64,000 nt of DNA from Chinchilla lanigera (lineage: Eukaryota > Chordata > Mammalia > Rodentia > Chinchillidae). The DNA lies in contig NW_004955405.1 of NCBI RefSeq assembly GCF_000276665.1, forward strand, positions 17,070,111-17,134,110, read 5' to 3'. Of the stretch, positions 39,215-51,189 are shown in pieces. The position numbers and the translations under genes were made by a program. The notes beneath the pieces were generated by a model. It was not told the DNA's origin. It made no database searches and worked only from the letters and a program-made list of their open reading frames with translations. Within the stretch, counting starts at the first letter, position 1, and the number at the start of each line of letters is the position of its first letter.

Positions 39215-39639
39215 TGTCATGGTTTGGGTAGAGATGTTCCCCCCAAACCTCATATAGTCACAGTGGGTGGGCTTTTTAGAGATGGCTGTATCTAGAATAT
39301 GTGGTACCAGGATCAATGGGTGAAATTAGAAAATCAGCCCACTGATTAGTTGGCCATTGTTCTAGCTAGGAGTATGGTTATGAATGCTACACCCACCCTA
39401 GTGTAGGTAACCTGCACACAATATAAGGGACAGAAGAAAACTTGTCTCTCCCTCCCTTGTTGCTTTTGCTGTTTTCTGCCATCATAAACAGTTGCCCCAC
39501 TTCCCTGTGACAACCTGCCATGGAGCCAGCAAATTATAGACTGAAACCTATAAAAACTGTGAGCTAAAGAGACCTTACTCCCTTTAACTTTGGGAGTTGC
39601 ATATTTTGTCTCAGCATTGAGAGAAAATTAACTAAGACA
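39215..39639 (+). repeat. Right LTR of the MaLR element
   Basis: About 425 bases. The AATAAA seen in the left LTR is mutated to 'ctaaagagacc' here. Confidence 0.85.
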
Positions 39640-39788
39640 TCCTCCAAGGGATGGCCCTATTTACCCTCTCAGTAGGAAAATACACACTTTTCTCTTTACC
39701 TCTTGTAGTAGTTCCATCTCTCTCTAGGTTTTTCTCACTTCCAGGATTTATATTTACTGTTTTCTCTTCCTTTATTGTTTCTTTTTCC

Positions 39789-39894
39789 GGGGCTGGGGAT
39801 TTAGCTCAGCGGCTCAGGACCTGCCTGGCAAGCGGGAGGTCATGAGTTTGATTGCTGGTACCGGAAAAAAAAAAAAAAAACTGAAAATAAAATC
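39789..39894 (+). mobile_element. ID SINE
   Basis: GGGGCTGGGGATTTAGCTCAG start, 'cctggcaagcgggaggtcatgagtttgattgctggtaccgg' and a poly(A) tail. Flanking near-duplication GTTTCTTTTTCC (39777-39788) and GTTTCTTTTCC (39895-39905). Confidence 0.93.
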
Positions 39895-41832
39895 GTTTCT
39901 TTTCCCTCTGTTCCTTTCACTGATAGTTTATCCTTATCCTGCCCTTGTCTTGTTAATGCTATTTAAATGTATCACTCAAAAAAAGCAATTCTTCCCTCAC
40001 TGAAACCTTGGCTTTTGTCTCAATTCATCCCTTCTTTTGTTTTTACCACATGCGTAATTACTGTGCTTCCCTGCTTGAGTACTATAACTAGAAAACGCAT
40101 CACAGATGCAAACTGTGGCTTGTAATTATGTAAAACTTCATCATTCACTGATTCTACAAGCATTAAAGACCAACATCATGCTGGACCAAAGTCAAGGTGA
40201 GCACTGAGACTATGAGAGAGAAGCCACTGTTCTTGCCCTCAACCACAATCCCATGAATGGTACAGCTCTATAAGCACATAAATTACAGTTGGAAATACAT
40301 TAGTAGTAAACACAGATGTGGATGAATTAAAATTTTCTTGGATACCATGGAAGGATTCATGGAGATAATGTTCCAAGTGGATGCTAAACCAGGTATTTCA
40401 CCTCCACCAGATTGGACAGATAATGAGCATCGCACAATGAAATACCTTAAAAACTGTAAGAAACTTGAACTGTAGCAAAAATCATATATATTTTATAAAT
40501 ATGAAATATTGATTTACCACTTGACCATTTTTGAATATGGGTAGAATTATTTACTTAGTTTTTTCCAATTCAAAAATCTTTCCTGGGGTGTCCCACTTTC
40601 TGAGCTTTTCTTTCAATAAATTCTTCCTACTCTTTAAAGAAAATATCTTTCCTGATGACATGTTCTTTTCTCCATGGTAATAAAATATTTTTCAAGAAAT
40701 GATAAATTAACCTCTCTTGAAATAATACTATATTGTTTTCTATCCGTGAACCTGAAATACCACAGAAGTTACATTTTAATTGTTATAATACTTAAACTTG
40801 GCAGGTAGTTTGTTGTATTTACTGATAGAAAAGTACACTGTAAGACTAAGTGATTTTGTGCTTATTTTGTTTTGAAGGGAAAATTAATGCCTTGATAATG
40901 AAACTCAAACCCTAGACAATTCTCAGAATTTTTTTCATTATTATAAAGGTCATTGTGTCCAAAGAATATTTTGACAGAGAAATGTATCTTGATATGGGAA
41001 TTATTTCATACTTACAACAGTGGGAGAAAACCTATCCTGCAATGTGATAGGTCTTTGTTTTTTTAAACTTTCATTTCTGTTGTGCAGATGTTTCCATTTT
41101 TGAAGCAATTATTTTTATTTACTAAATAAGTTCATTAATTTTACTAAGAATTACTAAGTAAAATCTATGGACTTCTTCCTATATTATGTATTAATATGCC
41201 ATTTGCCACCTTTTAACTTGGAAGAGACAATATTATTCTCATGAGAATCTTGGCTTTGGACTTTTAAGCATAGTTTGTGCCTTCCAGCTTTTCGATTTTT
41301 TTAACTGTTCACTTACTTGTCCCTGAAATATTTCCATTTTGTAATAGATGATTGTAGAATAAATGCAGATCTCTACTCTCATCCAAATGCATCTTTCTAA
41401 ATAAATCTCATTACTTTTTTATAATTTTGTGAATATCCACAAGCCTCAATCACTGAAACAGACACCTTAATTATATTACCTCACTTGTTTACTAATACTT
41501 ACTTGATTCCATCAACTCAGAGTGGGAATGGAGAAGGGAAAATAAGAACCTGGTACAAAACATGTTCAGTAACTCAAAGTGTTGTCTAGAGAACTGAGTA
41601 CAAGTACAAGTGGCATTCAGGAATCTACTACAGCATATAATACTCTATTTGTGCTTGGTGTTTTAAGGTCCACTTAGGTGATTACTGTCAGGCTGGAGAA
41701 TCAAGTGGGCAAGTGGCCATTACCAATTGATTTATTAAACTAGTGTTGATTTAGTGACTATTGTATTCAAGGGTTTGTTATGGAAGGTGGAAATACACCA
41801 GTGAACAAAAAATTTTTAAAAAATTTCTGGCT

Positions 41833-41882
41833 TCAAAGTCATGAGTTCGATTCCCAGTACTGGAAAAAAACAAGAAAACAAC
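41833..41882 (+). mobile_element. 5'-truncated ID SINE
   Basis: Only the 3' half is present: 'gtcatgagttcgattcccagtactgg' plus an A-rich tail. A 9-base duplication TTTCTGGCT lies at 41824-41832 and 41883-41891. Confidence 0.75.
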
Positions 41883-42087
41883 TTTCTGGCTCTTGTGGAT
41901 TTTCATAGTGTTTGACTATGAAAATACATCAAATTAATTAAATATATAATATGATGAATGATGGTAATTGCTAAAAGAATATGCCAGGGCAAAAAAATAA
42001 GAAATATGTGTTGGAGGGAAGGCCCAGTTTCTAGATAGGTCATCTGAGGAAGACCTTGTTGAGAAGGCAAAATTTTAAGAAGGACCA

Positions 42088-42464
42088 TGTCTTGGTTACT
42101 TTTCTTTTGTTGCTGAGATAAAATACCTGACACCAGAATTAAGAAAGGAAAAGTTTATTTAGCAGACAGTTTGTGGAGGTTTCAGTCCATACTTGGGTGG
42201 CTCCAAGGCAGAGAGGCACATGGCAGAAGGCAACAGTTCATGGCAGTGGAAAACAGCAAAAGCAACAAGAGCAAAGGGGAGGAGCAGCAAGGAGAGCAAG
42301 CCTCTTTCCCTCCTGTATACTGTATGCAAGCTACCTGCCCCAGGACAGGTGGAGCACTCACTCCCATAATCCCAGCATTGGAACATGGATCCATCATAAA
42401 CTCTAGAAGCCTGCTCCATGACTGAATGAGGCTTTAGGGAGACACCCAGGCACAAACCATAACA
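42088..42464 (-). mobile_element. MaLR solo LTR, minus strand
   Basis: A complete 377-base LTR bounded TG...CA on both strands, with a perfect 5-base target duplication GACCA at 42083-42087 and 42465-42469. It is the inverted form of the family at 44110. Several overlapping open frames at 42159-42470 lie within it and are not genes. Confidence 0.92.
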
Positions 42465-43449
42465 GACCATGAGGAAAAGATATATGCTAGTGTTTAGAGG
42501 GAGAGCATTACACTGTTTTCATACCTCAGGCTCACATTCCATTTCTATTTCAATAGAATTTACCTAACAACACTTGGACATTGCTAGGTATTATACTACC
42601 CACAGTTATGTGTTCTAAATACTATGTGACATATAATCAAAACATTAAAAAAGGTACAGAAACAGGCATCATGGCTATTTCTTATTTTAACTTTTAATAA
42701 AAGGTTACGAGTGAGTGAATATTTTGTAGAGACAAGAAATAATTTCACTTTAGTAGATAGCATTCTCATGATGATGACTAAATTAGGGTTGATGCAGAGC
42801 ATAGCCAGAGAGATCATTAGTAAGCATACTCCTTCATTTCACTGGAAAAATGTAATAAGCTAGCAGATTGAAATTGAAGTTACTGTCAAATGCCTGAAGT
42901 ACAAGAATTAGTACTTTATTGAAACAAAATTTCTCTGTTGTACATTTGTAAGTAGGATGTTAACCCAAATTGTGAAATATCAGAGGTTGACTACTTGTCA
43001 TTTTAAGTACTATTTACCAAAAAAACCAGGAATGTACTGAAAATTTACCTTCCAATAATATGTTTCTCTAGACTAGTACTTTCCTCTAGGAGGAATTTTA
43101 AACTGAAAAAAATTATTTCACAGCTTATTTAGTTAATATTTCAGAATTCCTAATCATAAAAAGAGAAGAAAAAGAACTTGACTCTATAATGCTTATGTTT
43201 TCAAGTATGTTTGCCATTAAGTGTAAATAAATCTAAGTGTGAATGTGGGCTTCAGTGCTATAATTGTGTTACTAGGTAGCTGAAATTAGTGGAGTTATTG
43301 AACATTAAAAATCTACAATCTAAAAGGGAACCCAAAGCAATCATCATCTTAGAATAGTTAGTGATCTAGTGCATTTTCAAATAGTAATTTGCCTAATGGT
43401 CAGTTAGCTTCTTTTTTATGCTACATTCTATAAAATCTGTATTTTATTT

Positions 43450-43930
43450 TTCCACAGTTCTGAGTTTTGACAAATTCATCAAACCACATAACTACCACCA
43501 CAAATCATCGCTGTTAACTATTAACATTCACTGTCTGTCCTACATTTCTATAGTTTTTTCCTTTTCTAAAACATAACACAAATAGAATCACACAATATAG
43601 TAGCCTTTTGAATCTAGTTGAATTCACTTGACACATTTGAAAATTATTCATGTTGTTTCATCTATGAATAGTTTGTGCCTTTTAATTGCTGAGAAAAAAG
43701 AATACTGTGATGAATATAATTCAAACTAAATCTGTCCCAAAGTCTATTTGTTTAATAAAGACTCCTAGAAATAGGAGTTACAAAGTCAATATGAAAGTCG
43801 TTTTTAAGCCATTTGACTGTAAATTGCAGAATAACCTCAAAATGTAATACCCATATACATTCCTAGTAGTATTGAAAAGTGTATGTTTTTCGTATCTACC
43901 TTGGTAACACCAAATAGTACTGTAATACTT
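43450..43930 (+). mobile_element. L1M LINE 3' fragment
   Basis: Old L1 3' words: 'agttttgacaaattcatcaaacc', 'cataacacaaatagaatcacacaatatagtagcc', 'gaaaattattcatgttg', 'aggagttacaaagtcaatatg', 'ttttaagccatttgac'. No intact frame. Confidence 0.75.
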
Positions 43931-44109
43931 CAGATAATCTTTATTAATTTAATGAAATAAAAATAGTATATCATTATTAGTATTGCTTTTGTGATAACTG
44001 ATTATACTATGTATTTGAGGAGATCTGCTTTAAAATTTACTGTTGGTGAGAAATTAGATGAGTGGTTTTACTTCTAATTACCTCAGTCTCCTTATCTTTA
44101 ATGTGAGAC

Positions 44110-44505
44110 TGTTATGGTTGATACATTGTGTCAACTTGAGGAGTCTAGAGGTTTGGGTAAGTGACTCAGCAAGAAGCCAGGATACTTACTTTGTATACAT
44201 CCTGAGCATGTGGAAGAGGAGGGCATGGAGCTTATGTGAGAGCTACATGCCCCTTAGGTGAGGGTAGCCTGTTTACAAAGTAAGGCAGGGAAAGAAGCTG
44301 CTTGCCACCATTCCTCCGGTTTGCTCTGGCTGTTTGCTGTTCGGCTGCCATTCCCCGCTTTGCTCTTGTTGCTTTGCTACCTTCTGCCTCGGAGCCAGCC
44401 AAGTATGGACTGAAATCTCCACCAACTGTAAGCTAAATAAACCTTTCCTTCCTTCATTTTGGGCGTTGGGTATTTTGTCCCAGCGAGAGAAAAGTAACCA
44501 AGACA
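44110..44505 (+). mobile_element. MaLR solo LTR, plus strand
   Basis: Starts TGTTATGGTTGATAC and ends 'gtaaccaagaca'. 396 bases with a perfect target duplication GAGAC at 44105-44109 and 44506-44510. Contains 'gtaagctaaataaacctttcc' with an AATAAA near its 3' end. Confidence 0.93.
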
Positions 44506-45529
44506 GAGACTAAAAGTAATACCAGTCCTATTAGATTGCCCTAAGAACTGAGTCACTAGAAAATGCCCAGAACAGTCACTAGGCACTAGTAAGGACTATG
44601 TACATATTAACTGCTTATTAGGTAGCATGTTTAATTAATAAATAAATTAAACTTCCTCATATACTTTTGGGATGTTTGAAATATTTCTTTGTGCATTTTC
44701 TGTTAGCATTCTTTTTCATTTTCCTATGGACATTTAATATTGGTGTTCCTGGTTTGTTTGACCTTCAAGCCATAAGAAATTTAAGTATTTTATGTTCCAT
44801 TTTAGCAAATTCTTTGTGCATTTTATTTTTGTGCTTTCAAGTAATTTTTCCAACATATAGGAAAAATGTGAGATTTTTTTCTTTTAAAATCTTACTGGTT
44901 TCTTTATGATCCTCTTCATTGCTTTATGACTTAAAAATTCTTCCTTGTCCAGAAAACAGAAATATGTATTTCTCCTGGTCTTCTATTCTTTTCATTCTGA
45001 AGTCATTTAGAGTCTAATTTTAAATGCGATATAAATCCTAACATTATATTTTTGTACATTACAGATTTGCTCAAAGACATTTATTGAGAAGTTGAGTTAT
45101 TTCCTTTGTTCTTCTGTTGCCTTTATAATGTTGTAACTATTTCTTGAGTTTTTCTGCAGAATTTAAATTTTAGGCAATATTATTATCACAAAAGAAAAAT
45201 GTCTTTTTTAAAGTTAAGAAAAGTAAATGGCTTTCATCTTAATGATGAATTTGTACATCTGAGTGTATTGGAATTGGCACACAGATTAGAAAGGGAAACG
45301 AAAACTGCCTTTCTTCACAGCTGACTTGTGCGAACATGCATGAAGAGAAGATAAAGGCATCAATTTAAAAATCAGGACTTCAATTCCCAGCACCTATGAA
45401 TTAATTAATTCTAAAAGACCTAATTAGTGAATTTAGGAATATTCTGTCATGCAAAACCAACATTTAAAATTCAATTTTATAAATTGAAGCATAGAAATTT
45501 AAATATACCCTTTACACAGTGTCAGAAAA

Positions 45530-45800
45530 CAATAAATATTTAGGAACTTTAAAAAAATATGTCTACCGTCAAGTTAAATGAAATAAATCAGACCAGAAAG
45601 TCAAATACTGAATGTTTTCTCTTCTGTAAGGAACCTAGGAGAGAAAGAGAGAGATGACACAAAAGGAGAAGGAAGAATAGGAGAGATGAGAAAAGAGACT
45701 GAGGGAGGGAGAAAGACAAAGGGGGTAGTGAGGTGTGAAAATAATCCAAGTATGTTATAAGCTTTCACTAAGATGGTAAACAAAACCCATTATTCTGTGT
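45530..45800 (+). mobile_element. L1 LINE extreme 3' fragment with polypurine tract
   Basis: 'caagttaaatgaaataaatcagaccagaaagtcaaatactgaatgttttctcttctgtaaggaacc' matches the end of L1 ('gtgaaataagccagac...gcatgttctcac'). A GA-rich stretch follows at about 45637-45726. Confidence 0.7.
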
Positions 45801-45804
45801 AATC

Positions 45805-47275
45805 AGGCCTCTCATTAAAAGAATTGCAAATCACTGTTGGAAGATATTAAAGAAGGCTAAAATGCACAAAGAGATACTTTTTTGTGGATTGTGAGAATTA
45901 AAAATAAGATAGCAACATTTTCTGAATGATTCTTAGATTCAGTATAATATAATCAAAACACCAACACATTTCTATAGAGGTAGAAAAGCTGATATTTTTA
46001 ATGGAAATGTAAAGGTTTATGGTAGCTGAAGCAACTTTTCAAAAAAGTACAGATCTGATGGAATTACATTACCCAATTTCAAGACATACTGAAAAACTGT
46101 AACACACAGTTAGGATAATACTGACAAAAAGAAATCCACCTACAGATCAATGGAATAGAATAGACATTCTTGACATAAAATCACATAAAATGATCAACTA
46201 GCTTTTGATCGTATCAATTTCAAGGTAATTCAATGCAGGAAAGAATAGTCTCTTCAACAAAATATGGTGCATAACACATACATCTATATATTAAATCTAT
46301 ACCTGACATTTTATACAAATACTAAGAAAATGTTAATGTAACTAAATGTAAAAGCTAAAGCTAATACAAAAGTCTAGGAGAAATTACTGGAGAAAAATCT
46401 TTGTGACCTTGAATGAGACAATTGTTCCTGATTAGGAAAAATTATATCATGAGTTACTTACAATTAATTATTTCAATTTATCCAAATTATAATCATCCAG
46501 ATTATAATGTTCAGTCATTAGGAAGAAGACAATATTAGAAAAATGACAGCCAATCTACAGTCAAACTGAGAAAATATCTGCCATGCAAATATCTGAAAAG
46601 AACTTTTATTCACCCAAAATTTGCAAAAAAAATCTATTGGAGCTTAATAAGGACACAACCAAATAAAATATGGTCAAAAACTTGAGGGTACACATCACCA
46701 GAAAGATATTCAAATTACTTATGAACACATCTAACAACGTTCAGTGTCATAATCATCAGGAAAAACAAGTGAACATCTTAATGGGGCACCAATAGATTGT
46801 CTAATAGTATATACAGAGACTGACAATACCAAGTATGGACAGGGCTGTGGACAGACTAGAGATTTTTTTCTGGTTTTTCTTTTTTGAGACAAGGTCTCAT
46901 TTTGTAGGTCAGGCTGGCCTTGAACTCACTATTTAGCCCAGCCTGGCCTCAAACTTATGGTGATCCTCTTGGCTCAGCCTTCCAAGTGCTGAGATGACAG
47001 GCATGCATGACCACACGCAGCTGGGTGATTAGAATTGTCATTTTTGTGTTAACAATGCAAAATAACATAGCCACTTTGGAAAAGAATGAAGATTCTTTCA
47101 TTCTTCTAGCATATAACCCACCAACTGCCCTTCTAGGTATATACCCAGGAAAGATGTCTATGCAAAGACTGTATGCGAATATCCTTAGTAGATTTATTCA
47201 TTGTATTTCAAACAAGAAATAACTCAATGTGGAAATGCAAGCTGTGCAGATAAGATACACATCCTTCATGGAGCT
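45805..47275 (+). mobile_element. L1 LINE ORF2 3' part, decayed, split by B1
   Basis: Sense-strand ORF2 words: 'gatggaattacattacccaatttcaagac', 'gatcaatggaatagaatagac', 'gaaagaatagtctcttcaacaaaatatggtgc', 'caccagaaagatattcaaa', then after the B1 'gccactttggaaaagaatgaag', 'ctaggtatatacccaggaaag'. Frame disrupted throughout; the endonuclease and most of the reverse transcriptase are missing. Confidence 0.82.
46873..47023 (-). mobile_element. B1 SINE nested in L1
   Basis: 'tttttgagacaaggtctcat', 'tcaggctggccttgaactcac', 'ccaagtgctgagatgacaggc', 'cacacgcagctggg'. It interrupts the L1 at 45805-47275. Confidence 0.9.
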
Positions 47276-48664
47276 GTCATAGATGGTTAATTTATTTAGT
47301 TGTCTAGATTGTTAAGAAAGAATTTAGCAGTGACAGATCTACAGCTTGGCAGAGATAAAGAGTTGCCCTTTTATGAACAAAATAGTCAAGAAAATCTTAC
47401 CATATCTTAATGCAATTAAAAATGAAAGGATTAAAATACTTTTATGAGATTTGAGACCTACTACTCAGAACTAATTATGCTAATAATTGTTTCACTAAGG
47501 AAACCATTTTCTATGAAGTTTTTTTTAACAATTAAATGTTCCATGGTAAATAGGATTAATTACATCTTAGTTATGGGTAATCTGATGCCTACAAAATTGA
47601 AGATGAAAGCCAAAGTCACAGAAGTTTAAATTGAGAAAAATAATGCTGTTATTAATCAGAACTGTTCCTTCAAGTTTTCTTAGCAAAGAAATGAAATACA
47701 TTGAATATTTTTTCTCAAAACTTGTACTTATTATTGAAATTAATCTATTTTAAAATTACTGAACAGAAGCAGAGTTTTCAAAATGAAAAATAGTTCATTT
47801 ATTTAAGACATTCTATTCAGCTATTCAACAGCAGATACCTTGTTATTTGCTACAGCTACAATGGTAAATACGACACAGTTCCTTCTTTCCAGTAATTCAA
47901 ATTATGACGAATAAGATAAAAGCTCTCCAAAATGAACAATTATAATGGGTTAAAAGGCTAAGAGACTAGTTAATACAACACTTTTTGAATGACTCCTGTA
48001 ATGTTCCTATTGTGAAGAAATTTGTTAACTTTTCAAATACTGGCTCAGACATGCTATAAAATTAACACTCACTTCTTTTAAAACACCATTTTATGTTGTA
48101 ATAATTTATTGAGGTTTTGTCCTCCCCAATAAACAATCAGTTTCTCAAGGAAGGAAGCTAGATTTTCATCATCGTACTGAGTAAGAGTATATAAATATCC
48201 ACATTTTATGGAATGAGGGTCAAGTGTGGAAAGGGACAATGTGGAAATAAAGGGCGACTGTGTCACCTGCTAAACCCATGAAGAATTTCAAAAGACTTTT
48301 TAAGGGAAATGATGTAAACTCAGTAGAGTGAGTCTGAGATGTTGACAGGACATCCTTGAAAACTGTCCAAATAAAGCAGAAAGTGCTGATCTTGTAGTCA
48401 GGAGAGAACTCTAGATTAAAAATGTGAATTTGGGTGTCATAATTGTAAAGTGATTTTGAAGTTATTGAAAGCTTGCCAGTTTCCAAGTAAGAATTTCAAA
48501 AGTGAGTTATGGAGCTTAAGTACAACATATTGAGAAATTCAAAGAAATCCCAAAGAAGAGGAAAAAAGTAAAGGATTTAAAAGACCCTGGGAAGCTGACA
48601 AAGAGCCTATAAATATTGGTCACTGGTGTATTTCAAGAAAGAAATGGGCAGAAAGCAGAGAGAA

Positions 48665-48855
48665 GAGCAGCTTTGAAGATGAAATTCCTGGGTTCAGATT
48701 CCAACTCTGTCATCATGGGATTTTGGGAATGTGATTTAATCTGCTTGCCTTTTATCCTAAGCTGTAAAATGGAGATAATAATACTACCTGTCCTACAGGA
48801 TTTGTTCTTTGAGTATTAGATAATGTACTTTGTGAACTTAGTGGAGTAGAACAAA
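48665..48855 (+). repeat. MIR SINE
   Basis: 'cctgggttcagattccaactctgtcatc', 'gaatgtgatttaatctgcttgcc', 'ctgtaaaatggagataataatactacctgtcctacagg', 'gtattagataatgtac': good MIR order. Confidence 0.87.
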
Positions 48856-49076
48856 TAGTAAGCAACTTAGGGATGCAATTTCACTGTAATATTAGCGAGA
48901 TCTTAGAAATAAGAGAAAGAAAACATAAGTGTAACTATAATTTTGAAATTTGGGCAAAATTATTTTGTATAAAATAGAATTTCTGAATGATCCTGAAGAA
49001 TTACCTGAGTTAGATAACTTGAAGCCATAAGTATTCCCTCATTATAATTAAACTTTCTTGTCATTTTGTAAAATGT

Positions 49077-49469
49077 GTGCTGTGCTCTGGTTATGGATTG
49101 ATTGTGTCATCTAGGGGTTTTTATACCGGAAGCTTAGTCCACAGTATAGTGGTGTGGAGATGCTATAACCCTGAAGAAGTGGGGCCTCCTGAAAGTGGCT
49201 AGGTCACTGGGACATGCTGCCCTGGAAGAGACTCTCGTTTTCATGTAATCTCAGGTAGCTCCCATGATAGCAAGTTACTACAAAGAGGAAACCCGGCCCC
49301 TGACTCTCTTGGCTTCCTGTCTTGTCATGTATCCTCTTTCTATGGCACTCACTCTGCTCAAATGCCACCTGCCATGTTTCTATGTAGCTGGAAGCCCTTC
49401 TTAGAGCCAAGTGGGTGCTGGTGTTATGCTCTTGATATTTTGTTATAGAAACATATAATAACTAAGATA
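49077..49469 (+). mobile_element. MaLR-like LTR, older type
   Basis: The layout is LTR-like: 'ctggttatggattgattgtgtc' start, 'gaagtggggcctcctgaaagtggctaggtcactggg' middle, 'ttgatattttgttatagaaacatataataactaagata' end. The subfamily is not identified and boundaries are approximate. Confidence 0.6.
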
Positions 49470-50787
49470 GTATGAATAGAAAAAACCCACCCATTTTAAT
49501 TAATATAGAATTAAGACACAACATTCTGAGGCAGCAGTCTGAAATGTGCACTTAAGTAACCATATTTACCGTCTGTATCCTTCTTAAAAGAACTACATCT
49601 AAGACACTAATCCTAATACTCCATTGCTTTTTTTCCTCAAAGCTAAATGTGAAATTCGTTCTTTGTCGCAATTTATTAGAAAATTACACTTTCACTTTTT
49701 CAGAGCTTGAGACTTTAGGACTTATTTTGGAGTATTTTTCACTTATATAGATTTTTCCAATTTTTATTTTTTATGAGGACATGATTGCAGTACACAATGA
49801 TCATAGTTTTAACCACAAAGCCATTGTGTTCATTTGAGACTTTAAATTGTTTTAAAACCGTGCACTAGTAATTGTTACAATTACAGTACTAGTTGTTACA
49901 CTTAACTTTGTATTTCATCAATGTTAAGATTTAAATTGGTGAAAAGCAACTTTTAGAGATATTGATATACATCTTCTTTACAGCACAGTTACTTTTAAAA
50001 TACTCATTAAAATTTTTACCATTCTGTTATTTCATTCTTTGAATATACAGCATATTATGGTAGATGTTCCTTAAAACCTCATGTAAATATCAGATCTTAC
50101 TTTGGTAACTGCTTTTCTTCTTAATCTCAATAAACTTGAGAGTTTTATTCAACATTTAAATGTTACATGTTTTCCTGACCAGTAATGATTGAAAGAAAAT
50201 AACAAATAATTCTGAGCTCAGGAAATTCACATTCTGATGATCTACTTAACCCCATCCTTACAGATTCATAAAACAACATGCTAAATCCAGGCCTAGAGGT
50301 ATGTACGGGGCAAGATGATGGTGCAGAGGAAGTTACCTAGTCGCTCTGGAGAACAGAGTGTAAAAATCTTTCTACACGGTGGGCTTCTGGGACTGAGTAA
50401 GTGTGGTTTAGCCACATAGGCAGAGAGGAGAACTCAAATGCAGACAGGTTGGAAACATCGTATTGGTGGTAGGAAATACACACCGTTCCAGTCAGTTCCA
50501 ATCCAAGTACATGTAGAGCTTAGGCTAGAGAAGTAGGCTAGGGCCATGATGGAAAGTCCACCATTTACTGGTAGCCTTTATTTTGTGGAGAATGTCTGGG
50601 TTCTCAGCAAAATGAAGAAACAAATTAAGAGATTTCTTGTATGCCACTTACCGCATACATTCCGAGCCTTTCTCAATGACAGTATCCTCCATTAGAGTGG
50701 GACATTTATTATAATTGATAAACTGTCACGGACACATCCTTATTACTCAAAGTTCATAGCTTTCATTAGTGTTCACTCTTGGTGTTT

Positions 50788-51115
50788 GTGTAAGGTTAAA
50801 GGAGGAGAGGTTGATTTAGCTCACAGTTTCTGGGCATTTCAGTCCATACTTGAGGGGCTCCAAGGCAGGGTGGTGGGCAGAGGAGCAACAACCAGTTCAT
50901 GGTGGCAGAAGACAGCAAGAGCAGCAAAAGCCAAAAGGGAGGAGCAAACAAGCCTCTTTCCCTCCCTTGTACTGTTTGTAGGCTACCTGCCCAGGGACGG
51001 TGTAGCACTCACACCCTTAATCCCAGCATTGGAACATAAGTCAATGATAAACTCTGGAAGCCCATCCCCATGACTGCATGAAGCTTTGGGGGGGACATCT
51101 AGACACAGATCATAA
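50788..51115 (-). mobile_element. MaLR LTR, minus strand, truncated
   Basis: Very like the LTR at 42088-42464 ('catttcagtccatacttgaggggctccaaggcag', 'cctctttccctccc', 'taatcccagcattggaacata') but lacking the outermost 40 or so bases on the left. Confidence 0.88.
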
Positions 51116-51189
51116 GTGTTATATACTCCATGTATCTGGAAAATGTATGTGTATATATCCAGAATTCAAGTATTATAAAGAACAGTTTA

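Larger units (their letters stand above)
37446..39639 (+). mobile_element. Complete ERVL-MaLR element, two LTRs and internal region
   Basis: Starts TGTTGTGGTTTG at 37446 and ends ...AACTAAGACA at 39639, 2194 bases. Left LTR about 37446-37839, right LTR about 39215-39639. They share 'gtcacag..ggttgggctttt', 'gagatggctgtat', 'aactgtgagctaaa', 'ccctttaactttggg' and 'ttttgtctcag'. The roughly 1.4-kb internal part begins 'gtgggtttgttgctgtgattatagctgacc' and has no gag, pol or env frame, as expected for this non-autonomous family. Flanks TCTTC and TCCTC differ at one base, consistent with a decayed 5-base target duplication. Confidence 0.88.
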
